Positions 14,840 to 26,610 of a stretch of 64,000 nucleotides of DNA are shown here, piece after piece (position 1 is the first letter of the stretch; each line of letters opens with the position of its first letter). Source of the stretch: Pseudomonadota bacterium. GTDB lineage: Bacteria; Pseudomonadota; Gammaproteobacteria; Burkholderiales; Rhodocyclaceae. The DNA lies in assembly GCA_018262095.1 (NCBI GenBank), contig JAGTRW010000006.1, positions 110,076 to 174,075 on the forward strand, written 5' to 3'. Under the pieces are notes generated by a model. It was not told the origin of the DNA. It did not search any database and saw nothing but the letters and a program-made list of their open reading frames with translations. The position numbers and the translations under genes were made by a program.

Positions 14840-15319
14840 CTATTTGACTGGACGGCCGGGCTTCAAGCGGTCGATCCCTTGCAATGCTTTGAGCAGCGCT
14901 GAATCGGGCAAGGCGGCGAGCGATGCCAGGCCGGCGCGCAGCAGTTCGCTCTTCTTGACCTCGTGGCCGGATTTCAGCGCGCGTTGCTTGAGCGTGCCAA
15001 ACAGCGCGTATTCGGCCGCCGGGAAGGTGAAGCTGTCACGCACCAGTTTAGGTTTCTTGCCCGAGTGCTTGCCGTCTTTGCCAAGCTTGTCGGCCACGGC
15101 TTTGGCTGACGTCTTGCTGGCCTCGCGTGCCGCCGTCACCGGCTTGCTCGCCTTGGCTGGCACCGGCGTTCTGGCTGGCGCAGGCGTTTTGGCCGGCACT
15201 GCGCGCTTGACGGCCGCTTTGGCCTTCGTTGGCGCGGCGGCTTGCGTTTTGGCCGGCAGCTTGCGGGCGATCGTCTTGGGTGCCTTCGCTGCGGCGGAGG
15301 GGGATGATGGATTGGTCAT
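14840..15319 (-). CDS. Lys/Ala/Pro-rich protein with a conserved C-terminal domain
   Basis: 159 residues. The first half is a low-complexity, strongly basic AK/AP stretch like AlgP or histone H1 tails, expected to bind DNA or RNA without fixed fold. Residues about 88-159 are ordered: LVRDSFTFPAAEYALFGTLK, KSELLRAGLASLAALPD, ending KPGRPVK, a domain I recall as frequent in Beta- and Gammaproteobacteria and of unproven role. The charged linker and helical C-terminus suggest a nucleoid-associated protein. A perfect palindrome (15342-15358) lies just upstream. Confidence 0.75.
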   Translation of the reverse strand: MTNPSSPSAAAKAPKTIARKLPAKTQAAAPTKAKAAVKRAVPAKTPAPARTPVPAKASKPVTAAREASKTSAKAVADKLGKDGKHSGKKPKLVRDSFTFPAAEYALFGTLKQRALKSGHEVKKSELLRAGLASLAALPDSALLKALQGIDRLKPGRPVK

Positions 15320-15341
15320 GGCGTTGTCCTCGGTAACAAGT

Positions 15342-15358
15342 GTTTATACAGTATAAAC
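15342..15358 (-). promoter_or_regulatory. Operator-like palindrome upstream of the Lys/Ala-rich gene
   Basis: GTTTATAC (15342-15349) and GTATAAAC (15351-15358) are perfect inverted repeats around one A; a third TATAAAC follows at 15362. It lies 23 bp before the start codon, inside the likely promoter. The regulator is unknown; it is only a partial match to a LexA box. Confidence 0.5.
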
Positions 15359-15436
15359 GATATAAACCGTCTTGCCGCGGCCTGCCATTTGGCATCCATC
15401 CCCGGACGGGTGGCGGGACAGCACGGGCCCCGGTGA

Positions 15437-16255
15437 TCAGAACAAATGCTGGCGTGCGAGTTCGGAGAGGTTCAGCACGATTTCAAAGAAGATCAGCCCG
15501 ATGACGTACCACTCGAGCTTGTGCAACTGCTTGTTGTCGAGGATGTCGGTGAGCGTCTGTGCGGTGTTTGAAATCAGCTTGAGCTTGCGGTCGAGCGCCG
15601 CCTGACGTTCCGGTAGCTCGAACTCGTCTTCGAGGCTGGCATAGAGCCCGCCCAGATGTGAAAACTCCCAAAGGACTTCGGGCTTGTCGCCGATTTCGGC
15701 GCGGCCGACCATGCGGTGCTCGATCAGCAGCATATTGCCGATCTTTGCGAGCAGCGTTCGCGAATCGGCGCTGACTTTGCCACGAGCCGCGAGTTCCTGC
15801 GCCAACGGCTCGATGCCGTCGAATTCGCCGGCGACCTTTTTTTCGTAGAGCGCCAGCACCAGACTCTTGCTCAGCGCATCGGCGATTACCTGCACTTTTT
15901 CGAGCGAAATCTCGTCGAGCGACACGGCGCCGCTCTGCACCCCGAGCGCGGATTTTCCGCTGTGGATTTCGAGTTCCTCGATTTCCGGGCTGGCGTAGGG
16001 GTTGGTGATCAGCGGCTTGAGCGTCTCGACGAAGCGCACCTCATCGAGCGTCTTGACGCCGAAAAAAACCACGACGCCGTAGCGGAAGAGCACCGCCAGG
16101 CCGCCGTCAGCGTCGACCTCGATGGTCAGCGGGGTGGTGCCGAGACAATCGGCAATCTTGAAGCCCTTGAGGTCGAGCCGGTCGCCGAGCAGCAATGCGC
16201 GCGCTCTGAGGTGTTGCCGCGAGGCGAGGGTCAGTGGGTTCATCGTTGTTCGCAT
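15437..16255 (-). CDS. RMD1/DUF155-family membrane-anchored protein
   Basis: 272 residues (ATG 16255; ATG 16243 also possible). It has the RMD1 pattern: a first domain with LFRYGVVVFFGV near 56-67 and ALSKSLVLALYEKK near 130, a central helical part, and one C-terminal membrane helix (WYVIGLIFFEIVLNL). Yeast members are mitochondrial and needed for normal translation or meiotic division; bacterial members are uncharacterised. The likely topology is a cytoplasmic body with a tail anchor. It is transcribed away from the ppx promoter region. Confidence 0.8.
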   Translation of the reverse strand: MRTTMNPLTLASRQHLRARALLLGDRLDLKGFKIADCLGTTPLTIEVDADGGLAVLFRYGVVVFFGVKTLDEVRFVETLKPLITNPYASPEIEELEIHSGKSALGVQSGAVSLDEISLEKVQVIADALSKSLVLALYEKKVAGEFDGIEPLAQELAARGKVSADSRTLLAKIGNMLLIEHRMVGRAEIGDKPEVLWEFSHLGGLYASLEDEFELPERQAALDRKLKLISNTAQTLTDILDNKQLHKLEWYVIGLIFFEIVLNLSELARQHLF

Positions 16256-16341
16256 TGAAAGGCGCTATAGCCTAGCACTTTAGGTCGATTCGCTGCGTCT
16301 GTCATGTGCTTTGCGCAGCCCGGCAGACGCCATCGCCATCG

Positions 16342-16375
16342 TCTTCATCTGTTTGTAACACGGCCGGAACAGAAT
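16342..16375 (+). promoter_or_regulatory. Putative Pho box and -10 for the small gene and ppx
   Basis: TCTTCAT (16342-16348), CTGT, TTGTAAC (16353-16359), 10 bp, then CAGAAT (16370-16375), one base from the TAGAAT of the pstS promoter. Same half-site-to--10 distance as the other five sites. The first half-site is weak. About 80 bp of leader precede the gene at 16455. Confidence 0.55.
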
Positions 16376-16454
16376 TGCGAAAAGCTCGCCGACAGGCAAG
16401 CGATTTCACCCGGGCCGGGGAATTTCTCCACCGGGGATCGGCAAGGACTTGGAC

Positions 16455-16661
16455 ATGCTTACGCTGGAAAGATACGTCGGACGAAATGTCCGCCTCAAGC
16501 AACAGGCTTTGCAGGATGTCGCGAGGCGCGGCAAGCCGCGCCACGAGCCGCTGGAAAATTGTTTCATCGTCGCCGCAGTGAGCCGCGAAATGCGCAAGCT
16601 GATCTGCTACGGCGCCAACCTCAGGGTCGCCGTCGGCGCTGGCGACGTGGTGCTGATTTGA
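16455..16661 (+). CDS. Small protein of unknown function upstream of ppx
   Basis: 68 residues from ATG 16455, with AAGGA at 16443-16447 as ribosome site. Basic first half (LERYVGRNVRLKQQAL, RRGKPRHEP) and a hydrophobic, ordered second half (ENCFIVAAVSREMRKLICYG, VAVGAGDVVLI). It has good codon usage and no low-complexity sequence, so it looks real. It lies 52 bp before ppx on the same strand behind a candidate Pho box and could be co-expressed with it. I do not recognise a named family. Confidence 0.6.
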   Translation: MLTLERYVGRNVRLKQQALQDVARRGKPRHEPLENCFIVAAVSREMRKLICYGANLRVAVGAGDVVLI

Positions 16662-16713
16662 CCGCCGTCGGTCGGCGCCGCAATCGATTGCGCGCCGATT
16701 CATCCGAGCCCCA

Positions 16714-18291
16714 ATGTTGAAAGAGCAAGCCGCCCCCGCGCCAGTGCTGCAGCTGATCCGCAACGAAGCCGCGGGCAGCGGCTACCAGCAGATCGCCGCC
16801 GTCGACCTCGGCTCGAACAGCTTTCGCCTGCAGATCGGCCGCCTGGTCGACGGCCAGGTCTATCCGCTCGACTCGCTCAAGGAGCCGGTTCGCCTGGCGT
16901 CAGGCCTCTCCGCCGACAAGCGCCTCGATGCGGTCTCGCAAGAGCGCGCGCTGGCCGCGCTGCGCCGCTTCGGCGAACGCTTGCGCGGCTTTGCGCCGGC
17001 GTCGGTGCGCGTGGTGGCGACCAATACGCTGCGCGTGGCCAAAAATTCCGCCGATTTCCTGACGCTGGCCGAAGCCGCGCTGGGCTTTCCGATCGAGATC
17101 ATCAGCGGTCGCGAAGAGGCGCGCCTGGTCTACATCGGCGCGGCGCACTCGCTGCCGGCGGTCGACCACCAGCGCTTGGTGGTCGACATCGGCGGCGGTT
17201 CGACCGAGTTCATCATCGGCCGCAGAATCGAGCCGCGGCTGATGGAATCACTGTACATGGGTTGCGTCAGCTATTCCTTGCGCTTCTTTCCCGGCGGCCG
17301 GGTCGACAAGAAGAGCTTTCGCGACGCGCAACTGGCCGCCGCGCAGGAAATCGAAACGATCGCCCGATCCTACCGGCGTTCGGGATGGCAAGAAGCGATT
17401 GCGACCTCGGGTTCGGCGCGCGCGATCGCCAGGCTCATCGAGGTGAACCGGCTTGACCCCGGCAGTTCCGGAGGGATCACCCAGCACGGCCTGGATGCTT
17501 TGCGCACCCTGATGATTCGCGCCGGATCGGCAGCGGCGATGACGCTCGAAGGCTTGCCGACCGATCGTCTGCCGGTGCTGGCCGGAGGTCTGGCGATCCT
17601 GTGCGCGGTGTTTGCCGAACTTGGCCTCGAGCGCATGGGCTACGCCAACGGCGCGCTGCGCCTGGGCGTGCTCTACGACCTGCTCGGGCGCTTTCACCAT
17701 CACGACATGCGCGAGTCGACGGTGCGTCAATTCGTTCGGCGCTATCAGGTCGATGGCCGCCAGGCGCAGCGTGTCGAGGCGACGGCGCTCAAGCTGCTCG
17801 GGCGGCTGGTCGATGTCGACCGGCCAGAGTACGAAGGCGACGTGCGCGTGCTGCGCTGGGCGGCGATGTTGCACGAGATCGGCATCTCGATTGCGCACAG
17901 CGGCTATCACAAGCACGGTGCCTACATTCTGGGCTGCGCCGAGATGCCCGGCTTTTCGAAGCGCGATCAGCTGCAGCTGGCGCAGTTGGTGCTCGGCCAG
18001 CGCGGCAAGCTCGAGAAGCTGACGAGCTTGCCGCCCGGCGACGCGAGCTGGCGTCTGGTTCTCTGCCTGCGCCTGGCGGTCGCCTTGCACCGCTCGCGCG
18101 ACGATCACGCCGTCCCGGATTGTCGTCTCGGCGCAGGCGAAGACGGTTATCGGCTCGAATTGCCGCACGGCTGGCTGGCGGGAAATCCGCTCAGCGCAGC
18201 GGTACTCGCCGACGAAAGCCTGGCCTGGCAGCGCGTCGCCGGCGGCCTGCGCGTCAGCTGCCGGGAACTGCCCGACTCGGCGGCGGCTTAG
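16714..18291 (+). CDS. ppx: Exopolyphosphatase (Ppx/GppA family)
   Basis: 525 residues. The actin-like ATPase fold of the family shows VDLGSNSFRLQIG at residue 30 and VVDIGGGSTEFIIG near 156, the two phosphate-binding loops; SGREEARLVYIG near 130 is also typical. The C-terminal third has an HD-like helical domain (AAMLHEIGISIAHSGYHKHG). Ppx removes terminal phosphates from polyphosphate; GppA members cleave pppGpp, but the length above 500 and the extra domain fit Ppx. Setting next to Pst and behind a Pho-type site fits polyphosphate turnover. Confidence 0.93.
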   Translation: MLKEQAAPAPVLQLIRNEAAGSGYQQIAAVDLGSNSFRLQIGRLVDGQVYPLDSLKEPVRLASGLSADKRLDAVSQERALAALRRFGERLRGFAPASVRVVATNTLRVAKNSADFLTLAEAALGFPIEIISGREEARLVYIGAAHSLPAVDHQRLVVDIGGGSTEFIIGRRIEPRLMESLYMGCVSYSLRFFPGGRVDKKSFRDAQLAAAQEIETIARSYRRSGWQEAIATSGSARAIARLIEVNRLDPGSSGGITQHGLDALRTLMIRAGSAAAMTLEGLPTDRLPVLAGGLAILCAVFAELGLERMGYANGALRLGVLYDLLGRFHHHDMRESTVRQFVRRYQVDGRQAQRVEATALKLLGRLVDVDRPEYEGDVRVLRWAAMLHEIGISIAHSGYHKHGAYILGCAEMPGFSKRDQLQLAQLVLGQRGKLEKLTSLPPGDASWRLVLCLRLAVALHRSRDDHAVPDCRLGAGEDGYRLELPHGWLAGNPLSAAVLADESLAWQRVAGGLRVSCRELPDSAAA

Positions 18292-18525
18292 GCGCCGCAG
18301 TGCGCAGCGCCTATCGGCCTGCGCCGATCAGGTCGAACGATGCATTGGTCATGGCGCTGTCTGCGCTGCCAAGGTTACGCGGCGTTACACAGGGCGCCGC
18401 CGGAGTTACGCAATCGAGGCAAAGCAACAATAGATCAGACTGTAGTTCGTTGTTAGTCTCTATCTCGTCTGGTGCGGATACATCCCATTAGATGAAATAT
18501 TCAACTTACTACGAAAGGAAAGATC

Positions 18526-18726
18526 ATGACCGCAAATGCCAGCTTCTTCTTCGAACACGCTTTCGAAATCAGACTCGCGGTGGCCTTGGGCGCAATTGCC
18601 GTTAGCTTCGTCCTGATCGGCCTGGCCTCGTCGATTGGTGACGTCCTGACTCGAATTGCCGGATCCGCAGGCAGTCTCCGAGATGACCTGACCGCTGTCC
18701 GTCCCAGCGCACTCGGCACCCGCTAA
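18526..18726 (+). CDS. Small single-pass membrane protein
   Basis: 66 residues from ATG 18526 with GAAAGGA 6-7 bp before it. One clear membrane helix (LAVALGAIAVSFVLIGLAS, about 17-36) follows a short acidic, Phe-rich start and precedes an amphipathic tail. No family is recognised. It stands alone behind ppx with its own 230-bp leader; supported only by the ribosome site and the membrane helix. Confidence 0.5.
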   Translation: MTANASFFFEHAFEIRLAVALGAIAVSFVLIGLASSIGDVLTRIAGSAGSLRDDLTAVRPSALGTR

Positions 18727-18754
18727 GTCCCGTCGATCATGACGGGCCAACCAT

Positions 18755-18840
18755 CCGACCGGAAGATACACGGTTCGCCGGCCAGCACCACGGCTTGGCA
18801 ACACAACGCGTAAGCCCATCGGGCTACGCCTTCCGGTCGG
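18755..18840. repeat. Long-armed inverted repeat
   Basis: CCGACCGGAAG (18755-18765) is perfectly inverted as CTTCCGGTCGG (18830-18840), 64 bp apart. No gene lies between 18727 and 19042; the rest of this stretch looks like decayed coding sequence without a recognisable product. Confidence 0.5.
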
Positions 18841-19042
18841 AATTCAACGCCTCGTTTCGACCCCCGCGCAACCCCTGCGCAATATCTCCGCTTCACCCTC
18901 AAGCCGCGCTCGTATTTGCGGCCAGCAGCCAACCACCCAACGTCTCACCCTGATCGAACTGGCGACCGATGTCGTCGATGCGCGTCGCGCGCCGCAACTG
19001 TGCGTCACCTGCCGGGCGTGTCGCCGTGGCCCGAATTGCGCG

Positions 19043-19203
19043 TCATTGAACAAGCGCCGCTGCGACTGCGGCGCGCGCGTGAATCGCCGTGGTGTCGAAG
19101 AGGGGCACGGCGCAATCCTGCTGGTCGACCAGCAGCGCGATCTCAGTGCAACCCAGGATGATCGCCTGCGCGCCTTGCGCCGCCAGGCTCTGCATGATCC
19201 GTG
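19043..19203 (-). pseudogene. Aspartate racemase 3' fragment, copy 1
   Basis: The minus strand reads RIMQSLAAQGAQAIILGCTE and then a stretch with FDTTAIHARA, ending in AALVQ and a stop at 19043. These are the last 50 or so residues of an Asp/Glu/hydantoin racemase, including the second catalytic cysteine in GCTE. It has no start and is joined directly to a metallo-beta-lactamase fragment at 19204. Positions 19049-19203 match 26051-26205 with two mismatches in 155 bp. Confidence 0.8.
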
Positions 19204-19641
19204 TCCGCCCATATGGTCGCCGTGCAGGTGGGTAATGATCACCGCATCGACCTGCGCCGGCTTGTAACCGGCCGCCTTGAGGTTCTGCAGCACGTAGCCC
19301 AGGGTCGGGCCGAACAGCTTGGCGGCGCCGGTATCGACCAGCACCAGGTGAGTGCCGGTATTGATCAGATAGGCATTGACCGCAGTCTACATCTTCGGGT
19401 TGCCGACAAACATTCGCGACAGCGGGCGTTGCAGGTCGGCAGCGCCGGCGTTCTTGAGCAGCTTGCCGTCGATTTCGATGGCGTCGTCGTAAAGCGCGGT
19501 AATTTCGAACTGGCCGAGCGCGGTGCGGTAATAACCGGGCACCTGGGTTTCGACCTTGGGGGCGGCTGCCTGAGTGAGCGGCGCCAAGCCGATCAGGGCG
19601 GCGGTGCCCAAGAGTGCCAAATGACGCAAGAGTCTATGCAC
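19204..19641 (-). pseudogene. Secreted metallo-beta-lactamase-fold hydrolase, truncated with in-frame stop
   Basis: A GTG at 19641 behind AAAGGAAA opens a signal peptide (HLALLGTAALIGLAPLTQA). The frame gives the start of an MBL-fold protein (GYYRTALGQFEITALYDD), hits TAG at 19387-19389 where a sense codon is expected between NPKM and TAVNAY, and resumes to the metal motif IITHLHGDHMGG. There it ends at the junction with the racemase fragment; about two thirds of a normal 310-residue protein are missing. Dead by stop codon and truncation. Confidence 0.8.
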
Positions 19642-20057
19642 GGGGGATTTCCTTTGGGAAAGTGGGACGAGCGCACCGTCTGGCGCGGCGCAGTGCCGAG
19701 AATAGGTCATCCAGGGAAAGCAGCTGACCACGACGATCTTGTTGTTGGCTCACATGATAACGGTGAGTGGCTCAGTTCGACCCCAAGCCGTCTTTCTGAT
19801 CTGGGAGAAGCAGACGTTCACGGCGATGATGTTATTGAGATGAACGATTGCTTGCCATTACAGTCAAGACGGACTGAACCCTCTTTGTCCTGATGGAATA
19901 CCGGCCGAATACGTTAAGGGACTCGGAAGGGCGTCAGTGAATGTGGGTTCGCCGCAGTCGGGCGGCAGCTAGACGCCCGATAACTTTTGATCTGTAATTT
20001 CTAACCGACCCGGAACACAAAGAAAACACGATTGTGACCTTTGAAAGGCTGACTCGT
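19642..20057. other. Intergenic stretch without a recognised gene
   Basis: No open frame here has a plausible start, ribosome site or family motif. A CTGTAAT at 19992 resembles a Pho half-site but lacks a -10 at the right distance. The region holds the promoters of the two flanking divergent units, the MBL pseudogene and the gene at 20058. Confidence 0.5.
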
Positions 20058-20660
20058 ATGAGCAAACTATCCATCCTGATTTTTTGTGGTGCGCTTTCTT
20101 TAGTGAGCGTTGTGGCGAATGCGCAAAGCACTATGCGTGTGCGGGGCACAATTTCTGCATTTGACGGCAAGGTACTCTCAGTAAAATCACGCGAAGGCAA
20201 GGATCTGCAACTGCAAATGACCGATGGCACTACGGTGTCTTATCCCAAGGCTATCAAGCTGTCAGATATCAAACCTGGGGATTACATCGGAACTGCCGCA
20301 ACACCTGATTCCGAAGGCCGGCTGGTTGCTCGCGAAGTCCACCTGTTTCCGGAGGCTTCCCGAGGAGTGGGTGAGGGCCACATTCCTTGGGATGTAGAAC
20401 CGGGTTCAACCATGACCAATGCCAATCTGGCGAAAATGGTCAAATCGAATAACGGCCAAGAGTTGACCCTTGAGTATAAGGGGGGCGCGCGAAATGTCTT
20501 GATACCCGAGGGGATTCCTGTGGTCACGACGGTTCCGGGTGACCGCTCACTGCTGCAATCAGGCACCTATGTTTTTGTAGTCGTTCAGGTTGCCGCCGAC
20601 GGTACTTTGACAGCGGCCCGAATACAGGCGACCAAGGATGGGATAAGGCCGCCACAATAG
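20058..20660 (+). CDS. Secreted protein with OB-like (DUF5666-type) repeats
   Basis: 200 residues from ATG 20058 (MSKLSILIFC), which opens a clear signal peptide ending at VANAQS; the upstream ATG at 20034 would spoil it. The mature part has a beta-rich repeat: MRVRGTISAFDGKVLSVKSR and DIKPGDYIGTAATPDSEGRL, then a related second half LTLEYKGGARNVLIPEGIPV and SGTYVFVVVQVAADGTLTAA. This valine/glycine-rich pattern resembles small periplasmic OB-fold proteins. Function unknown. Its base composition is lower in GC than its neighbours, suggesting recent arrival. Confidence 0.75.
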   Translation: MSKLSILIFCGALSLVSVVANAQSTMRVRGTISAFDGKVLSVKSREGKDLQLQMTDGTTVSYPKAIKLSDIKPGDYIGTAATPDSEGRLVAREVHLFPEASRGVGEGHIPWDVEPGSTMTNANLAKMVKSNNGQELTLEYKGGARNVLIPEGIPVVTTVPGDRSLLQSGTYVFVVVQVAADGTLTAARIQATKDGIRPPQ

Positions 20661-20822
20661 AATCGGCTTTACCATTGAATAATATTTGAGCCTCAATGTT
20701 TGATGGCCCGCTGGCAGAATTAAACAGATGTTGATGCCTCGAAATTCAGCTTGCGATCATGGTTGTTTGTCGAATGAGCCGACTCCGAATTAGCGGGCGG
20801 AACATTCGCCCAAAAAACAGGC

Positions 20823-20857
20823 AGCCCGTCATCCTCCTGATGCGCGGGCCTTTTTTT
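20823..20857 (+). terminator. Rho-independent terminator
   Basis: The arms GCCCGTCATC and GATGCGCGGGC fold around CTCCT, followed by TTTTTTT. It terminates rightward transcripts and lies about 160 bp behind the gene at 20058. A second smaller stem (GGGCG...CGCCC, then AAAAAA) precedes it at about 20799-20817. Confidence 0.75.
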
Positions 20858-21009
20858 GTCTTATCCACAGACTTACCCCAGGTTTTCTGGGGCCAATCTG
20901 GAATTTCCGTCGCCTTGATTTCTGGTTCCTGCGTCGTGGTGAGCCCTTCGGCAAGGGAGGTCGAGCAGGCCGTCCGTGATTGAAAGGAAGGGCCGTGTGC
21001 GGGGGCTAC

Positions 21010-21229
21010 TCAGGCAGACGTGTTGATGGTTGTGCCTGTGGTTTGGCCGTTCAGATTGACGCTGGGGGTTGGCGCTGGGGGTTGGCGCTTTCGCAGTAGC
21101 TACGCCGTCGTCCTTGTCCCCATCATTCTCTCGTTCACGGCCGACTGCTTGCACAGCACTCGTACTTGACTGCTGTTGAAGCGCAGACACGTACGCGTTG
21201 CTGCTTGAGCCGACTGCGCTGACTGACAT
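21010..21229 (-). pseudogene. Small Ser/Thr-rich protein, frameshifted by a 13-bp tandem duplication
   Basis: ATG 21229 (AGGAG upstream) opens MSVSAVGSSSNAYVSALQQQ and a charged middle. At 21060-21085 the 13-bp unit CGCTGGGGGTTGG occurs twice in direct tandem and shifts the frame. Removing one unit restores a natural end, PTPSVNLNGQTTGTTINTSA followed by a stop at 21010-21012, where the unshifted frame otherwise runs on to 20873 in meaningless sequence. The ending resembles small betaproteobacterial proteins of unknown function I recall. It is a young lesion and could revert by slippage. Confidence 0.7.
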
Positions 21230-21449
21230 GAGCTACTCCTCGTTGAAAACAAGACGTTGATGTCGACGCCCATTGAAGTTAAGGACAGACAGTTCAAGCT
21301 CTTAAGGGGTCAGCTGAAATCAATGATCAACGTCCGACTCAAACCCGTTGCTCCGAACCTCGGGCCGCAAAAGGGGCGACAAGAAGCGACCATTGGTCTA
21401 CCGTGCACAGGGGCTCCTCCTGACAAACTCTCCCGAATAGCTGGCCGAT

Positions 21450-21812
21450 ATGGAATCGCATCTGTCTACACACTACACTTTGCACGGTCGAGCGCAGGTT
21501 GCGCTACCCAGCCAGACGGTGTTATCTGGACAGACCTTGGAGATTTCGTCTCATGGGCTCAGTATCATGCTCGACGATCCCATCCCTGCCGATGTCGCCT
21601 GTGTTCTGCGGTTTGAAATGTTCGCTAAAGGCCAAACTCACGTCATCACTGCGTCGGCAAAATCAGATTGTGGTGTTTTTGCCAGCCACGGTGGATTCCG
21701 TGTCGGTTTCGAGTTCAACGAGGATGATTTGCAACGAACCGCCCTGATCAATTCACTGGCAGGAAAGAAGCCATTGGTTGAGCCCGGCACGGGCTCGCGA
21801 CACTCGACCTGA
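21450..21812 (+). CDS. PilZ-domain protein (possible c-di-GMP receptor)
   Basis: 120 residues. The PilZ beta-barrel pattern is present: HGRAQVALPSQTVLSGQTLE, then EISSHGLSIML (the D/N-x-S-x-x-G element, here S-S-H-G) and VGFEFNEDDLQRTALIN at the end. The RxxxR arm that grips c-di-GMP is weak (only HGRAQ), so binding is uncertain. It precedes a response regulator by 97 bp; the two may be co-regulated. GGDEF enzymes are present elsewhere in the window (54761). Confidence 0.75.
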   Translation: MESHLSTHYTLHGRAQVALPSQTVLSGQTLEISSHGLSIMLDDPIPADVACVLRFEMFAKGQTHVITASAKSDCGVFASHGGFRVGFEFNEDDLQRTALINSLAGKKPLVEPGTGSRHST

Positions 21813-21909
21813 ATACCTGCAGCAAGGAATCGAACCGTACGTACCTGAAGGCAAACGGTAGCGTTGCCAAAAACGGGGGGTTACCCTCCAACCGAGGAGA
21901 AAATCAGCT

Positions 21910-22287
21910 ATGTCGCGTGTCCTTATTGTTGACGACGAAGCGAATGTACGCACGGCCGTAATGCAACTGTTGCTTTCGTTCAATCGTTCTGATCTGAACG
22001 TCGACCAAGTGAGCAATGGCGCTGAAGCACTGAGGAGACTGCAATCTCGGCACTACGACCTGATGCTCGCAGACACCGACATGCCAGGCATGAGCGGTGC
22101 GGATTTGATGCGCTCAGTGCGGGGGAATGACAAATTGGACTCGCTGCCAGTCATTATGATGCTTGCCGTTGGAGCCGGACGGCAGACCGTGCACGACGCG
22201 GTTGCTCTGGGGATATCGGGTTTCGTCATTAAGCCATTTAGACCTGACCAACTGCTGGTCCAGCTCAGAAAAGTACTCGGCTGGTAA
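21910..22287 (+). CDS. Single-domain response regulator
   Basis: 125 residues, receiver domain only. D8/D9 and the phospho-acceptor D55 (ADTDMPGMSG) and K108 (VIKPFRP) are in place; the conserved Thr/Ser at the end of strand 4 is replaced by alanine (MMLAVG), which may weaken the switch. The start follows GAGGAGAAA. The hybrid kinase at 22565-25702 is convergent and close by and may be the partner, though it already has its own receiver. Confidence 0.88.
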   Translation: MSRVLIVDDEANVRTAVMQLLLSFNRSDLNVDQVSNGAEALRRLQSRHYDLMLADTDMPGMSGADLMRSVRGNDKLDSLPVIMMLAVGAGRQTVHDAVALGISGFVIKPFRPDQLLVQLRKVLGW

Positions 22288-22564
22288 GCGTCGCTAGATT
22301 TCTGGGAGTCACCGACCGGGGACGACCCGCTGCAGACCTTCGAACCGTTGTAAGTTGAAAGACCGCTAGCAAAATGCAACAGCCGTTCCTGAAGACAACG
22401 CATCGGCAAATCGTTGGCCATTGACCACCTGAGCTGACTACGCCCGCAATGGATATAGGTCTGCGGTCGTAGGTTAGGAATCTTCCTCGAATGGTCGCTT
22501 GCCCGGCCTACAGCCGGACTGGCTCCTTAACTGTCACAGACAAAGAGAAAATCGCCTGTCTGTT

Positions 22565-25702
<3,138 letters not shown>

Positions 25703-26047
25703 ATTCGCGCTCGAATGCGTTGGGGTAAATGAACCGACTTAGCGAGGAAGTAAACACACTGCCACGAGGGCTATGCTGATCACAGAAGGACATCCCGTCA
25801 AGCAGGCGGTGTTATCTAGAGCGGAACAGTAATAGAGCCGATATTGTTGCCGTCATTCATGAGTGATTAGAGGATTTCTAGAACCACTCTTAATGGCAGC
25901 AACGGCCGAGTTGCACGTGTAGGCTGTCTGGCAGGTTTTAAAGCGGAGCAGTCGTCTGTATGGCTGGTTCACGGAACTGGCAACAGTCCGTTGATGGCCG
26001 AACTCGGCCGATTGACGCCCTCGCTTGAATTGCGTTTCTTAGGGGAA
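25703..26047. other. Intergenic stretch with decayed sequence
   Basis: No gene could be supported. A short palindrome GGCCGAACTCGGCC lies near 25995-26010. The sequence borders the racemase pseudogene and probably contains the promoter of the hybrid kinase. Confidence 0.4.
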
Positions 26048-26438
26048 TCAAACAAGCGCCGCTGCGACTGTGGCGCGCGCGTGAATCGCCGTGGTGTCGA
26101 AGAGCGGCACGGCGCAATCCTGCTGGTCGACCAGCAGCGCGATCTCAGTGCAACCCAGGATGATCGCCTGCGCGCCTTGCGCCGCCAGGCTCTGCATGAT
26201 CCGTGAAATCGGCGCCCGCCGCTTCGAGCGCGCGCGCTGCGTCGGCGAGCAGCGCGCCCGCCGCGTCCCAGTCGCCGGCCTGCTGCAATCGCTCGATGTC
26301 GTGAAAATCGACGCTGTAGAGGACGATCTTCGCCGAATGCAGGCCGCCCAGGCGCGCCTTGACCGTCTCGTTGATCTGCCGGTAGTACGCAGCGGTCGAC
26401 TCCCAACTCATGCCGCCGATCAGCCCGATGGTTTTCAA
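26048..26438 (-). pseudogene. Aspartate racemase with an internal deletion, copy 2
   Basis: From ATG 26438 the frame reads a normal start (MKTIGLIGGMSWESTAAYYR) to EAAGADF, about 79 residues. It then passes straight into RIMQSLAAQ in a different frame, the C-terminal part that runs to a stop at 26048-26050. About 90 residues, including the first catalytic cysteine region, are missing. The 3' part (26051-26205) is the 155-bp block shared with 19049-19203. Asp/Glu racemases invert amino acids without cofactor; this copy cannot. Confidence 0.82.
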
Positions 26439-26558
26439 AAAAGCTCCCTTGTTCGATGCCTTGCGCTGCCGCTGATTGTACGCGCTCGCTGCGGCCTGGT
26501 CAGGCCCTCAGATGGGGCGGCGTCCGCTAAACCGAAAATTCACCGCGGTGCAATCGCG

Positions 26559-26581
26559 CTGTAACCTCGTTTACCTAAAGT
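26559..26581 (+). promoter_or_regulatory. Putative Pho half-site and -10 for olsB
   Basis: CTGTAAC (26559-26565) ends 10 bp before TAAAGT (26576-26581), the same arrangement as at pstS; a weak second half-site GTGCAAT lies 11 bp further up at 26548. The olsB ribosome site follows at 26597. Ornithine lipid genes are PhoB targets in several bacteria, which supports the reading. Confidence 0.5.
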
Positions 26582-26610
26582 CTGTCGGCAACCAGAAAAG
26601 GAGACAGACC

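Noticed and set aside
15342..15358. LexA (SOS) box
   Set aside because: It has the TATAC-A-GTATA core but lacks the CTG...CAG ends of the consensus.
19201..19893. 230-codon plus-strand frame across the MBL pseudogene
   Set aside because: Antisense to a recognisable MBL fragment; no motif or ribosome site.
19992..19998. CTGTAAT as a seventh Pho site before the gene at 20058
   Set aside because: No -10-like hexamer 10 bp downstream and no second half-site 11 bp upstream.
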